From Streptomyces sp. NBC_00620 (GTDB taxonomy: Bacteria; Actinomycetota; Actinomycetes; Streptomycetales; Streptomycetaceae), in contig NZ_JAPENY010000002.1 of the NCBI RefSeq assembly GCF_026341825.1, positions 1,707,001-1,771,000 on the forward strand: DNA of 64,000 nt, given 5' to 3'. A program made the position numbers and the translations under genes. This document shows, one piece after another, positions 1 through 8,893 of the stretch (position 1 is its first letter; each line of letters starts with the position of its first letter). The notes beneath the pieces are model-generated. The model was not told the DNA's origin. It searched no databases and was given only the letters and a program-made list of their open reading frames with translations.

Positions 1-412
1 GAGCCCGCCGTCGGACGTGCCCCCAGAAAAGACCGCTGGCGTCCATCAGGGATCGGATTGGAATCAATCCGTCTGCGTTTGGCCAGCGCGAATCGATGTC
101 AGGCAGCAGCTCCTTCGAGGCGAATTGTGGCCTGGCGTAGCTTGGATCTCCGAGTTCAGGAAGCGCCTCGCTCGGGAAAGCCCACCATTAGCACCCGAAC
201 GAGATGGCTTGTGATGCACGTCACGGATGGCGTCCACATGCTGGACGCCTTCAAGTCGGGTGAGACGTCCGAATGACGGCGTACTCGCCCCAGCTCCCTG
301 CGAGCCTGACGAACTCAACCCCTCGGAGGCCCTGCGCCGGAGGCGCAGGGTGAGCGCACCGATCACTTCAAGTGCCCGCGGCCTCCGCTCGACTGCCGTG
401 TGTGGGTGATGG
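1..412. other. Intergenic left edge without a convincing gene
   Basis: No frame in this stretch shows a recognisable domain together with a ribosome binding site. The open frames are short, overlap each other on both strands and have no family resemblance. Two structured elements lie in it: a short perfect palindrome at 54-71 (7-bp arms CGGATTG/CAATCCG, 4-nt centre) and a terminator-like hairpin at 330-350. The left part may be the 3' region of a gene lying outside the window. Confidence 0.5.
330..350 (-). terminator. Hairpin terminator candidate after the pentapeptide-repeat gene
   Basis: A perfect 9-bp stem (CCCTGCGCC / GGCGCAGGG) with a 3-nt loop lies about 63 nt past the stop codon of the minus-strand gene ending at 413. 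There is no clear U-tract, which is common in Streptomyces terminators. The hairpin is symmetrical, so it could also act on plus-strand transcripts. Confidence 0.5.
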
Positions 413-2266
413 TCAGCGCCTCACGCGGCTGCGAACGGCAAGGATTGCGAGGCCGAGGAGAACGGGTTCGGCCAGCCGTGAAGTCATCTCGGTGTAGATG
501 CCGATGGTGGTGAGATCTTGGCCGGAGGACCGGAAGATCACCGAATTGGTCACCACGCGCAGGGCCTTCTCGCTCCGGTCACTCGTCACCCGTTCGAGCA
601 GTGGGCCGGTGGGGTTGACCGGGTCGGGAGTGTCGGTCGTGAGGACGGCCTCCTGCCCAACAGCGACCTGGCGGCCGGTGGTGGTCGGCTTCGGGTCATC
701 GGCAGGCAAGCCCCACAGCACCGTCGCCGCGATCGTGGCGGCCATGGCCACCCCCAGCCAGGCCAGCGCGCGGAGGGCGCGCAGCCCGTACCCGGACATG
801 GCCCAGTAAGCGCTCAGCAGCGCCCGCTCCCCCCACGGCCGCGTGGCGTCATAGCGACGCATCTCGCACTCGCCATAGTAGAAGTCGGCTGCGTCCGGCT
901 CGTTCTTGCCATCCTCCAGTGACTTGCGCAGCTGCCGGTACAGCGCCGCCACCGCCGCCGCCTTCAGCTCGGGAGCATCCTGCGGCGCGGTGGCCCAGCC
1001 CATGGCCAGGTGAGCGTGGCGGGCGGTCCGCACCCGCCAGTGGTGCTCCTCAGCCAGCGTGTTGCGCCGGCTCCACTGCCAAGGAAAGCGCAGATCCCAG
1101 CCGGCGGGGGTGGTGGCGAAAGTGCACCAGCCGTCCACCTTCAGCTGATCGAGATGGACGGCGCCAGCGAACCGGCAGGTGCTCAAGTTGATATCCTGCA
1201 GCGCCAATTGCGCGGCATCCATCCCGGCCACCGACGTCAGGCGTACGCCCGGTTCCTGGCCGGACAGCTCGATCTCCGGCAGCGGGCCTTCGTAATGGCG
1301 GAGAAAGACGTTCGGGTGGGCGGCAACCGTCACCGGGTGCTCGCAGACCGCGTCCCTCAGGTCCAGCTCGGCGTAGCGCAGGCGCAGCGTGGCGGTCGAC
1401 GCCCACATGGTGCGCACGCAGCTCACCTGACGGGCGGCGATCTCCACCGTCACCGGCTGCTGGAACCGCGCACCGTCCAACACCACCCGCTTACCGCACA
1501 CGAGCGGCCCAAGGGTCAACGCCATCTCGAACCGCGCAGCGGTGAACCAGGCGAAGTTGGAGACGGTCACCCCCTCGAACCGGGCGTCGCTAGAGAATGA
1601 CACCCTGGCGAATTGGGCGTGATTGGAGAAGGACGCCCCGCTGAAATCGGCGACGCTTGAGAAGGACGCCCCGCTGAAATCGGCGACGTTGGAGAGGGAC
1701 GCCCTGCGGAACGTGGCGTTGCTGGAGAAGGACGCCCTGCGGAACGTGGCGTTGCTGGAGAAGGACGCCTCGGTGAATTCGGCGACGTTTGAGAAGGACG
1801 CCCCGCTGAACTCGGTGACGCTGGAGAAGGACGCCCTGCGGAACATGGCGTGGCCGGAGAAGGACGCCCCGCCGAACTCGGCGTAGCCGGAGAAGGACGC
1901 CCCGCCGAACCAGGCGTAGCCGGAGAAGGACGCCCCGCCGAACTCGGCGTGGCCGGAGAAGGACGCCTCGCCGAACATGGCATCGCCGGTGCGGGGCTTA
2001 CCAGTGGTGGGGTCGCGTAGAGCGGCGAGTAGCTGGTTCAACAGTTCAGAGGTGAAGGGGGTGCCGCTGTGGTCGATGTCGGCGCCGGGTGACAGAGCCG
2101 CGAGGTAGCCTGCGCGGTCATCCTCCTCCAGGTGGGCCAGGCAGGCGGTGTGGCCACCGACGTGGATGCCACGGCAGCCGACCGGATTGGCAGGGGTGTC
2201 GTCGCGGCCGCAGTGCGGCCACGACGGCGGGGTGGTGGATGGCGGTTCGGGTGCAGCGGACGTCAT
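413..2266 (-). CDS. Pentapeptide-repeat protein with C-terminal membrane segments
   Basis: A 617-residue protein. An N-terminal part rich in His and Cys (residues 15-50) is followed at about residues 95-250 by some 14 ten-residue units of the form x-x-A-S-F-S-x-x-A-x-F. Each unit is two pentapeptides, which should form a right-handed quadrilateral beta-helix. A less regular repeat-like region follows, then an acidic helical stretch, a membrane segment at about 495-518 and a final hydrophobic segment at about 597-612 with a basic end (RSRVRR). Such helices serve as protein interaction surfaces; no enzymatic motif is visible and the function is unknown. The ATG lies after a weak GAGGC. The gene stands alone and is divergent from the oxygenase gene. 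Confidence 0.85.
   Translation of the reverse strand: MTSAAPEPPSTTPPSWPHCGRDDTPANPVGCRGIHVGGHTACLAHLEEDDRAGYLAALSPGADIDHSGTPFTSELLNQLLAALRDPTTGKPRTGDAMFGEASFSGHAEFGGASFSGYAWFGGASFSGYAEFGGASFSGHAMFRRASFSSVTEFSGASFSNVAEFTEASFSSNATFRRASFSSNATFRRASLSNVADFSGASFSSVADFSGASFSNHAQFARVSFSSDARFEGVTVSNFAWFTAARFEMALTLGPLVCGKRVVLDGARFQQPVTVEIAARQVSCVRTMWASTATLRLRYAELDLRDAVCEHPVTVAAHPNVFLRHYEGPLPEIELSGQEPGVRLTSVAGMDAAQLALQDINLSTCRFAGAVHLDQLKVDGWCTFATTPAGWDLRFPWQWSRRNTLAEEHHWRVRTARHAHLAMGWATAPQDAPELKAAAVAALYRQLRKSLEDGKNEPDAADFYYGECEMRRYDATRPWGERALLSAYWAMSGYGLRALRALAWLGVAMAATIAATVLWGLPADDPKPTTTGRQVAVGQEAVLTTDTPDPVNPTGPLLERVTSDRSEKALRVVTNSVIFRSSGQDLTTIGIYTEMTSRLAEPVLLGLAILAVRSRVRR
1560..1985 (-). repeat. About fourteen 30-bp tandem repeats inside the pentapeptide gene
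   Basis: The coding DNA for the decapeptide units is itself a tandem array of 30-bp units built around GGAGAAGGACGCC on the plus strand. Several neighbouring units differ by only one to three bases, for example around 1850-1960 and 1640-1760. The near identity suggests recent expansion or gene conversion, so copy number may differ between strains. It is a protein-coding repeat, not a CRISPR array. Confidence 0.85.
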
Positions 2267-2376
2267 GCCTCAAGGACGTACCGGTGCCGTCGGGTAGTTG
2301 CAGGACCTGGTCGCAGCCGGACGGATGCCTAATAAGGAGTCATGCGCTACTGAAATCTTCGATGAGGCCGACACGT

Positions 2377-2398
2377 AAGTAGCCATCAAAGTAGCCAT
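2377..2398. repeat. 10-bp direct repeat between divergent genes
   Basis: AAGTAGCCAT occurs twice, at 2377-2386 and 2389-2398, exactly 12 bp apart. It lies in the region between the divergent pentapeptide and oxygenase genes. It could be a regulator half-site pair, but nothing else supports this. Confidence 0.3.
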
Positions 2399-2495
2399 GG
2401 AGAGGGCGATCCTGCGTGTTTGCACAGGTCGTAGCGTTGTATTGATTCTCCTCAACGTAGAGTTGGAGCCTCGGCGGCAGAAGGGGGTCGGCCCG

Positions 2496-3395
2496 GTGAA
2501 GCGCTACGAGCGACTCGAACGGATCCGGCGAATGGACCCGGTGGCGGACGCTTCGAAGATCTACCGGCTCACCGCCACGTACGAGTTCCCCTGGGACTTC
2601 ACCCGAGCTCTGGAACTGGCTCTCTACCGCACCTACGCCGTTCCCAGTATCGGCCGGCTGCTCGCCGAGACGGAGGAGCTCACCGACCGCGCACAGAAGC
2701 GCTACGACGACACCGTGCTGCTCCTCGACACCGTGGTCGAGCACGGCTTCGACGGGGACGAGGGCCGAACCGCGATCCGCCGGATCAACGAGATGCACCG
2801 CAGCTACGACATCAGCAATGAAGACATGCGGTACGTGCTCTGCACGTTCGTGGTGATGCCCAAACGCTGGACCGACCTCTACGGGTGGCGCAGGATGTCG
2901 CGGCACGAGATCGTCGCGTCCAGCGTGTACTACCGCACGCTGGGGCGGCACATGGGCATCAAGGACACTCCGGAGACCTATGAGGACTTCGAGACCTGTC
3001 TCGACGCCTACGAAGAGGCCCATTTCGGATGGGACGAGAGCGCGCGCCGAGTCTCCGACGCGACCCTGTCGCTGATGACCTCCTGGTACCCGCGCCCACT
3101 CGCGCCGCTGTTGCGGGTGTCGACGCTCGCCCTGCTCGACGAGCCGCTGCTGCAAGCCTTCCGGTACAAGCCTCCAGGTGCCGCCACGCGCGCGCTGGTC
3201 CGCCGCGTGGTGCGGATGCGCGGGCGCCTGGTGCGCCTGATGCCGCCGCGCCGCGCCCCGCACTTCGCGCGGCAGAACTGGGAGATCAAGGGCTATCCCG
3301 ACGGCTACCGCGTCACTGAGCTGGGCACCCGTCCGGTGCCCGGCGTGCGGGGCTGCCCCGCCTCACCGGCCTCACCCGCCGCTCCTGTCGAGTGA
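2496..3395 (+). CDS. MpaB / rubber-oxygenase family protein (DUF2236)
   Basis: A protein of about 299 residues matching the MpaB/Lcp catalytic fold, a helical heme-binding family that includes latex-clearing oxygenases and the fungal mycophenolic acid enzyme MpaB. The family core is visible: the helix with NEMHRSYDI (His near residue 102, a likely heme ligand by family analogy), then the MRYVLC and VVMPKRWTDLYGWRR segments. The tail is Pro/Ala-rich. I place the start at GTG 2496 because AGAAGGGGG precedes it at good spacing; an in-frame ATG at 2397 has no ribosome binding site. The substrate is unknown. The last 24 nt overlap the convergent padR gene. Confidence 0.8.
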   Translation: MKRYERLERIRRMDPVADASKIYRLTATYEFPWDFTRALELALYRTYAVPSIGRLLAETEELTDRAQKRYDDTVLLLDTVVEHGFDGDEGRTAIRRINEMHRSYDISNEDMRYVLCTFVVMPKRWTDLYGWRRMSRHEIVASSVYYRTLGRHMGIKDTPETYEDFETCLDAYEEAHFGWDESARRVSDATLSLMTSWYPRPLAPLLRVSTLALLDEPLLQAFRYKPPGAATRALVRRVVRMRGRLVRLMPPRRAPHFARQNWEIKGYPDGYRVTELGTRPVPGVRGCPASPASPAAPVE

Positions 3396-3905
3396 GTCGA
3401 TCGTGGTCCGCAGCCAGGCCAGTTCTGCCCGGCTGGTGGCCCGCGCGATCGTGAGGATGCCACGCCGGAAGGGGTCGTCCAACTCCTCGGCACGCAGCGG
3501 CCTGTCACCGTCGTAGAAGAAGCTCGCGGGCTCCTCCAGGAAGGTGAGCCTGCGCCGCAGCACGACGGCCTGCGCCACCGGGTCTTCCAGATGCCTGAGG
3601 AAGGCGAGCACCGTGAACCAGCGGTTCTCGTCGGTGATGTCGCGCCGCACCGGCTCCGCGAGCATGCGACGCAACTCGCCTCTGCCCTCCTCCGTGAGCG
3701 TCAGGACATGACGTGGGGCCGCCACGGAGCCGGGCTGGGTGGCCCGCGCCAGCAGGCCGGCCTTCTCCAGGCGCTTGATCGCGGGATACAGCGTGCTCTC
3801 GGCCACGGGCTTCACATGGCCTGTCAGTGCGGTGATGCGCTTGCGCAGCTCATAGCCGTGCAGCGGGGCGTCGTACAGGAAACCAAGGATGGCCAGCTCG
3901 AGCAT
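3372..3905 (-). CDS. PadR-family transcriptional regulator
   Basis: A 177-residue PadR protein. The N-terminal winged helix (about residues 1-75) contains MLELAILGFLYDAPLHGYEL, the wing and recognition segment ESTLYPAIKRLEKAGLL, and a Vir-type C-terminal helical domain with conserved aromatic residues. PadR proteins are usually dimeric repressors released by small ligands or by phenolic compounds. The family normally begins with MLELAIL, so I use ATG 3905; a GTG at 3923 would add six residues. It is divergent from an alpha/beta hydrolase gene, and a 9-2-9 palindrome lies between them, so it probably represses that gene and itself. Confidence 0.88.
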   Translation of the reverse strand: MLELAILGFLYDAPLHGYELRKRITALTGHVKPVAESTLYPAIKRLEKAGLLARATQPGSVAAPRHVLTLTEEGRGELRRMLAEPVRRDITDENRWFTVLAFLRHLEDPVAQAVVLRRRLTFLEEPASFFYDGDRPLRAEELDDPFRRGILTIARATSRAELAWLRTTIDSLDRSGG

Positions 3906-3946
3906 GCTCACATTCTGCCGCACACTCGCTGTACATCGCTTCTTCT

Positions 3947-3966
3947 ATACATCGGTTCCGATGTAT
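3947..3966. promoter_or_regulatory. Perfect 20-bp palindrome, likely PadR operator
   Basis: The arms ATACATCGG and CCGATGTAT are separated by TT and are perfectly complementary. An extra half-site, TACATCG, lies about 16 bp away at 3932-3938. The ATAC/GTAT-type outer bases resemble known PadR operators (ATGT-N8-ACAT class). It lies midway between padR and the alpha/beta hydrolase gene. Confidence 0.75.
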
Positions 3967-4014
3967 TCTCCTGAAGCCGCGAGGAACGATGACGTGACAC
4001 ATGAGGAGAGTGCG

Positions 4015-4773
4015 ATGAAGCAGGCCGAGTTCGACGGCAAGGGAAGCCACATCCGTTGGACGGAGACGACGGGCGCCGAACCGGCACGCGTGTACGTCCA
4101 TGGGCTGGGAGCCGCATCGACCGTCTACAACGCGCACATCGCGGCCCGGCCCGAACTGGCGGGCCGCCGGACCCTGTTCGTCGACCTGCCAGGCCACGGC
4201 ATCAGCGACAGGCCCGCGGACTTCGGCTACACACTGGAGGATCACGCCGACGCGCTGGCGGCGGTTCTGGACGCCGCCCACCTCATCGGGGCGGAACTCG
4301 TCGCGCACAGCATGGGCGGCGCCGTCGCCATCGTGCTCGCCCACCGGCGACCCGACCTCGTCTCACGGCTGGTCCTCACGGAGGCCAACCTCGACCCGCA
4401 CCCCCCGGTCAAGGCCGGCAGCAGCGGCATCGCCTCGTACGAGGAGGACGACTACGTCGAAAACGGCGGCCACGCGCGCGTGCTCGACAAGGTCGGCCCC
4501 TCCTGGGCGGCCACCATGCGCCTCGCCGACCCCCGTGCCCTGCACCGCACGGCGACCGGACTCATACGCGGCACGAACCCCACGATGCGCCACATGCTCC
4601 GGGAGCTGACGGCGGACCGCGTCTACCTCCAGGGCGAGCTGAGCGGCGAACTCCCGGGCAAGGAAGGTCTGGAGGCGGCCGGTGTACGGGTGGTGACCGT
4701 GCCCGGCGCCGGGCACAACGTCATGTTCGACAACCCCGACGCCTTCGTGGCGGAGGTCGCCGGAAGGGCCTGA
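4015..4773 (+). CDS. Alpha/beta-fold hydrolase
   Basis: A 252-residue soluble hydrolase with a complete alpha/beta signature: the oxyanion region YVHGLGAA, LPGHGISDRP, the nucleophile elbow AHSMGGAV (Ser near residue 97) and a C-terminal GAGHNVMF holding the catalytic His. No signal peptide is present. ATG 4015 is preceded by GAGGAGAG at ideal spacing. The substrate cannot be read from sequence. The palindrome upstream and the divergent PadR gene suggest expression induced by a small molecule that this enzyme may hydrolyse. Its 3' end is 4 nt from the convergent methyltransferase gene. Confidence 0.88.
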   Translation: MKQAEFDGKGSHIRWTETTGAEPARVYVHGLGAASTVYNAHIAARPELAGRRTLFVDLPGHGISDRPADFGYTLEDHADALAAVLDAAHLIGAELVAHSMGGAVAIVLAHRRPDLVSRLVLTEANLDPHPPVKAGSSGIASYEEDDYVENGGHARVLDKVGPSWAATMRLADPRALHRTATGLIRGTNPTMRHMLRELTADRVYLQGELSGELPGKEGLEAAGVRVVTVPGAGHNVMFDNPDAFVAEVAGRA

Positions 4774-4777
4774 GGCG

Positions 4778-5386
4778 TCAGCCGCGGCGTACGGCCAGCG
4801 CGAGGAAGCGGGCGTCCTCGTCGACGTACGAGGTCATGTCCCAGCCGGAGCCGGCCAGCAGGGGGCGGAGGTTGGCCTCGTCGCGCAGGTCCTCCGGAGT
4901 GATCCGCCGACCCTGGCGGGCCGCGAGCGCCGCCCGGCCGATCGGGTGGAAGAGCGCCAGAGTCCCGCCGGGCCGTACGACTCGTGCCAACTCGCGCAGG
5001 TTTTCGGCGGGGTTCGGCAGATGGGCGATGAGTCCGGCCCCGAACACGGCGTCCAGTGACTGGGCGCGCAACGGCAGCGCGGCGACGTCGGCGAGCAGCA
5101 ACTGTCCCTCGCGGTCCCGTCCTGCCCGTACGGCGGCCTCCAGCATGGCCGGGGTCAGGTCGGCCCCGAGCACCACTCCGGAGGGCCCTACAGCCGCTCG
5201 CAGCGGCGGCAGGGCGCGCCCGGTGCCGCAGCCCGCGTCGAGGACCCGGTCGTCCTCGCGCAGCCTGATTTCGGCGACCGCTGCGGCGTACGCGGGGCCG
5301 TCGTCGGGGAACCGGGTGTCCCAGTCCGCCGCGCGCGCCCCGAAGAACTCCTGGACATGTGTGTGGTGGTCGCTCATGTTCCGCAT
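4778..5386 (-). CDS. Class I SAM-dependent methyltransferase
   Basis: A 202-residue Rossmann-fold methyltransferase of the UbiE/type 11 group. Motif I is VLDAGCGTGRALPPL (about 48-62), motif post-I is GADLTPAML, motif II is DAVFGAGLIAHL and motif III is RVVRPGGTLALF. The substrate is unknown. The ATG at 5386 has GAGGGATC just before it; a second ATG at 5377 is possible. It is monocistronic and convergent with the hydrolase gene, with no obvious functional link to neighbours. Confidence 0.85.
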   Translation of the reverse strand: MRNMSDHHTHVQEFFGARAADWDTRFPDDGPAYAAAVAEIRLREDDRVLDAGCGTGRALPPLRAAVGPSGVVLGADLTPAMLEAAVRAGRDREGQLLLADVAALPLRAQSLDAVFGAGLIAHLPNPAENLRELARVVRPGGTLALFHPIGRAALAARQGRRITPEDLRDEANLRPLLAGSGWDMTSYVDEDARFLALAVRRG

Positions 5387-5529
5387 GATCCCTCACCGAC
5401 ACGAAGTACGACGCGGCGCACATGTTCGAGCGGGCCGCGATCGTTCAGTTGCACCTCTCCGTCATATTTCAACACCTTTCGAAATGCGCCCCCGTTGTGC
5501 GCCCCTGCCCGGACTAGCGTCCCTGAGCC

Positions 5530-6303
5530 ATGGGACACCTGGACCACGCAGCCTTCGGCTGGCTGACCCCCGTGCTGTCGTACGCGATGGCCTGCATCGG
5601 CGCTGCCCTCGGGCTGCGCTGCACCGTCCGCGCACTCGGCGCCACCGGCCGGTCGCGCCGCAACTGGCTCCTCACCGCGGCCTCCGCGATCGGCACCGGC
5701 ATCTGGACGATGCACTTCGTGGCCATGCTGGGCTTCAGCGTCACCGGTACGGAAATGCGCTACAACGTGCCGTTGACCATCCTCAGCCTGCTCGTCGCCA
5801 TGGTCGTCGTCGGCGCGGGCGTGTTCGCCGTCGGCTACGGCCGCGATCGGGGCCGAGCCCTTGTCCTCGGCGGGCTCACCACGGGGCTGGGCGTCGCGAG
5901 CATGCACTACCTGGGCATGGTCGCGTTGCGGCTGCACGGCGACGTGCACTACGACCCGGCGCTCGTCGGGCTCTCCATCGTGATCGCCGTGGTCGCGGCG
6001 ACCGCGGCCCTGTGGGCGGCACTCAACATCAAGTCGCCGGTAGCCGTCGCTGTCGCCTCCCTCGTCATGGGAGGGGCGGTGAGCAGCATGCACTACACCG
6101 GAATGATGGCAGTGAGCGTGCGCGTCAGCCCCTCCGGCGAGGTCCTGCCCGGGGCCACGGCGATGCAGTTCATCTTCCCCCTCGCCGTCGGCCTCGGGTC
6201 CTATCTCTTCCTGACATCGGCGTTCGTCGCGCTGTCGCCGACGACCGGTGAGCGCGAGGCGTCCGCATCGGCCCAGCGGCCGGTCGAGAGCGTCGCCCGT
6301 TAA
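5530..6303 (+). CDS. MHYT-domain membrane sensor protein
   Basis: A 257-residue integral membrane protein with about seven hydrophobic helices. It carries three copies of the MHYT signature: MHFVAM (near residue 63), MHYLGM (near 124) and MHYTGM (near 186). In MHYT proteins the Met and His residues are proposed to bind copper and sense O2, CO or NO. There is no output domain (no GGDEF, EAL or kinase), so a signal would need a partner. It ends 16 nt before the conservon kinase gene and is probably co-transcribed with it. The ribosome binding site is weak (GAG at short spacing). Confidence 0.88.
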   Translation: MGHLDHAAFGWLTPVLSYAMACIGAALGLRCTVRALGATGRSRRNWLLTAASAIGTGIWTMHFVAMLGFSVTGTEMRYNVPLTILSLLVAMVVVGAGVFAVGYGRDRGRALVLGGLTTGLGVASMHYLGMVALRLHGDVHYDPALVGLSIVIAVVAATAALWAALNIKSPVAVAVASLVMGGAVSSMHYTGMMAVSVRVSPSGEVLPGATAMQFIFPLAVGLGSYLFLTSAFVALSPTTGEREASASAQRPVESVAR

Positions 6304-6319
6304 CGGCGGCCCCGGAGCC

Positions 6320-8893
6320 ATGACGGACCGGAAGGCACGTCCCGAACCACCGAGCGAGGAGGCCATGCGTACACCCCGTAGGACCCCCAAACCCGGCGCC
6401 GAGCCGCCCCAGGCCCCGGCGCGCGGTCGGCGTGCGCACGCGGGTCCGCCGGCGGACGAGCGCGCGGACACCGAGGAGACCGACACCGGGACGCCGCCGG
6501 AGGCACGCCCGCACGCCGGAACGTGGCGCCTCCGCCCCCGCACCGTTCGGGCCAAGATCGTCTGCCTGCTGATGGTGCCGGTTGTCTCCCTGCTCGCGCT
6601 GTGGGCGTACGCCACAGTGACCACCGCCCAGGACGTCGCACGGCTACGGCAGTTGCAGAGCGTGGACTCGACGGTCCGGGCACCGGTCGACGCCGCCGTC
6701 GCCGCTCTCCAGACCGAACGCGCGGCCGCCGTCCGGTACGCGACCGCCCATGGCACCGTGCAGGAGAGCGACCTCAAGGAGCTGGCCGGGCGCACCGACC
6801 GGGCGGTGGCGAAGCTGCGACTCGGTGAGCACACCGTCGCCGACGGCGCGGACCTGCCCGCCGGAGTGGCCACGCGCCTCGACGCCTTCGTCACCGGAGC
6901 CGAGCAACTGCGGACCCTGCGCACCGCCGTGCTGAACCGCCGTACGGGATGGGACGAGACCTACAGGACGTACACCAGGACCATTTCGACGGCCTTCGCC
7001 GTGGGCGGCGCGCTCACCGGCATCCAGGACGCCGATCTGGGCTCCGACGCGCGCGTGCTGCTCGAATTCTCCCGTGCCGGGGAGGCGCTCGCCCAGGAGG
7101 ACACGGTCCTGGCCAGCGCCCGGCTCGCCAGGACTCTCGACGGCGAGCGACTGCGGCTGTTCGCAGGGGCTGTCGACACCCGCCGCACGCTGACCGACGC
7201 GGCTGTGGCGGATCTCGGCGGGCCGGAACGAGCCGCCTGGCACGACCTCGTGGAGGGGAGCGCGTACGCCGACGTAGGCGCCGTCGAGGACAAGGTGCTC
7301 GCGTCCCCATCCGGCGGCAAGGCGATCTCCGCCGCTCCGGAGGCCGACTGGAACACCGCCCACGCGCGCGTGCAGGACGGAATGCGGACGATCGAGGCGA
7401 ACGCGGGCCGCGGTGTCGCTGACCGGGCGGACCCGTTCACGCGCGGGCTGCTCACACCGGCCGGCGCCGCGGTTCTGTTCGGACTCGCCGCCGTCGTCGC
7501 GTCGCTCGTCATCTCCGTACGCATCGGACGCGGGCTCGTCATCGAGCTGGTGAGCCTGCGCAACAGCGCCCTGGAGATCGCGCGCCGCAAACTCCCGCAA
7601 GCCATGCGCAGACTGCGCGCGGGAGAGGAGATCGACGTCCGAGCCGAGGCCCCGCCCGGACCGCCCGCGGAGGACGAGGCCGGGCAGGTCGCGGAAGCCC
7701 TGGGCACCGTGCACCGAGCCGCCCTGCGCGCCGCCGTCGAACGTGCCGAACTCGCCAGCGGAATCTCCGGGGTCTTCGTCAATCTCGCTCGCCGCAGCCA
7801 GGTTCTCGTGCACCGTCAACTGAGCCTGCTGGACAGCATGGAGCGCAGGTCCGACGACCCGAACGAGCTGAGTGACCTGTTCCGGCTCGACCACCTCACC
7901 ACAAGGATGCGGCGCCATGCGGAGAGCCTGATCATCCTCTCCGGGGCTGCGCCCGGACGGGCCTGGCGGATGCCGGTCTCGCTGACGAACGTGGTCCGCG
8001 CGGCCGTCTCCGAAGTCGAGGACTACGCGCGCGTGGAGGTGCGACAACTCCCCGAGGCGCTGGTGGTGGGCGGCGCGGTGGCCGACCTCACCCACCTCCT
8101 GGCGGAAATCGTCGAGAACGCCGCCCAGTTCTCGCCGCCCCACACCCGAGTCCGGGTCACCGGGGAGCCGGTCGGCAACGGCTACGCCGTGGAGGTCGAG
8201 GACCGGGGACTCGGCATGGGCAAGGAGACGCTCGCCGAGGCCAACCGCCGGATCGAGCAGTCCGAGACCCTCGACCTCTTCGACAGCGACCGGCTGGGCC
8301 TCTTCGTGGTCAGCAGGCTCGCGGCCCGCCATGGCATCAAGGTGCACCTGCGGACCTCGCCCTACGGTGGCACCACCGCGGTCGTTCTGCTGCCCACGTC
8401 CCTGCTGCACGGCGGCGCGGCGGAACGTTCCCCCAGCAGAGGCGACACCGAAAGCCCCGCGGAACGCCAGTACGCCCGGGTGACGGCCGCCCCGGAGCAG
8501 GAATCCGTCCAGGCCGTCACCGAGCGGCCGGCACTGGTGCCCCCCATCCAGACCGCCGTCGAAGCCCCGGCGAACGGTTCGCCCGAGAATCCCCCTCCCG
8601 GAGTCACCACTTTGCGGCTGCACCGGCCCCCGGACGACGCCGAAGAGTCCGACGACCTCCCTCGGCGTGTGCGGCAGGCGAACCTCGCACCGCAACTGCG
8701 CGAACAGCGTGCCGAGGAGCCGGTGCAAGCGGCGGATGATCATGCCGACGACAAGCGCACCCCCGAAGTCGTACGGGACCGCATGTCGGTCTACCGCGAC
8801 GGCTGGGTGCGCGGGGGCGGCAGGTCACCCGGCCTCCGTGCCACACCCGACCCCGAAGCGGGCAGCGACAGCAGCGAAGGAGACCCCGCATGA
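6320..8893 (+). CDS. cvnA: Conservon sensor histidine kinase (CvnA type) with nitrate/nitrite-sensing domain
   Basis: A membrane histidine kinase of about 857 residues. A Pro/Arg-rich cytoplasmic N-terminus is followed by a membrane helix at 78-100, a large extracytoplasmic NIT-type helical sensor (about 100-375) and a second helix at 378-403. A linker with LDHLTTRMRRHAESLIILSG resembles the dimerisation region of this family, and the HATPase has an N box at about 592 (LLAEIVENAAQFSPP) and a G1 box VEDRGLGMG. A long Pro/Glu-rich tail of about 140 residues ends it. Conservons lack a response regulator and are thought to signal to the GTPase through the roadblock protein. The start could be ATG 6320 or 6365; neither has an ideal ribosome binding site. 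The stop overlaps cvnB by ATGA. Confidence 0.88.
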   Translation: MTDRKARPEPPSEEAMRTPRRTPKPGAEPPQAPARGRRAHAGPPADERADTEETDTGTPPEARPHAGTWRLRPRTVRAKIVCLLMVPVVSLLALWAYATVTTAQDVARLRQLQSVDSTVRAPVDAAVAALQTERAAAVRYATAHGTVQESDLKELAGRTDRAVAKLRLGEHTVADGADLPAGVATRLDAFVTGAEQLRTLRTAVLNRRTGWDETYRTYTRTISTAFAVGGALTGIQDADLGSDARVLLEFSRAGEALAQEDTVLASARLARTLDGERLRLFAGAVDTRRTLTDAAVADLGGPERAAWHDLVEGSAYADVGAVEDKVLASPSGGKAISAAPEADWNTAHARVQDGMRTIEANAGRGVADRADPFTRGLLTPAGAAVLFGLAAVVASLVISVRIGRGLVIELVSLRNSALEIARRKLPQAMRRLRAGEEIDVRAEAPPGPPAEDEAGQVAEALGTVHRAALRAAVERAELASGISGVFVNLARRSQVLVHRQLSLLDSMERRSDDPNELSDLFRLDHLTTRMRRHAESLIILSGAAPGRAWRMPVSLTNVVRAAVSEVEDYARVEVRQLPEALVVGGAVADLTHLLAEIVENAAQFSPPHTRVRVTGEPVGNGYAVEVEDRGLGMGKETLAEANRRIEQSETLDLFDSDRLGLFVVSRLAARHGIKVHLRTSPYGGTTAVVLLPTSLLHGGAAERSPSRGDTESPAERQYARVTAAPEQESVQAVTERPALVPPIQTAVEAPANGSPENPPPGVTTLRLHRPPDDAEESDDLPRRVRQANLAPQLREQRAEEPVQAADDHADDKRTPEVVRDRMSVYRDGWVRGGGRSPGLRATPDPEAGSDSSEGDPA

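Noticed and set aside
1560..1985. Regular 30-bp repeats that could suggest a CRISPR array
   Set aside because: The units are contiguous without spacers and encode the ASFS decapeptide repeats of the minus-strand protein.
4056..6251. A 731-codon plus-strand frame overlapping hydrolase, methyltransferase and MHYT genes
   Set aside because: It is Arg/Gly/Pro-rich shadow sequence in the wrong codon phase; the three real genes have ribosome binding sites and family motifs.
6644..8743. A 699-codon minus-strand frame antisense to the conservon kinase
   Set aside because: No motif, no ribosome binding site, and third-position GC supports the plus-strand kinase.
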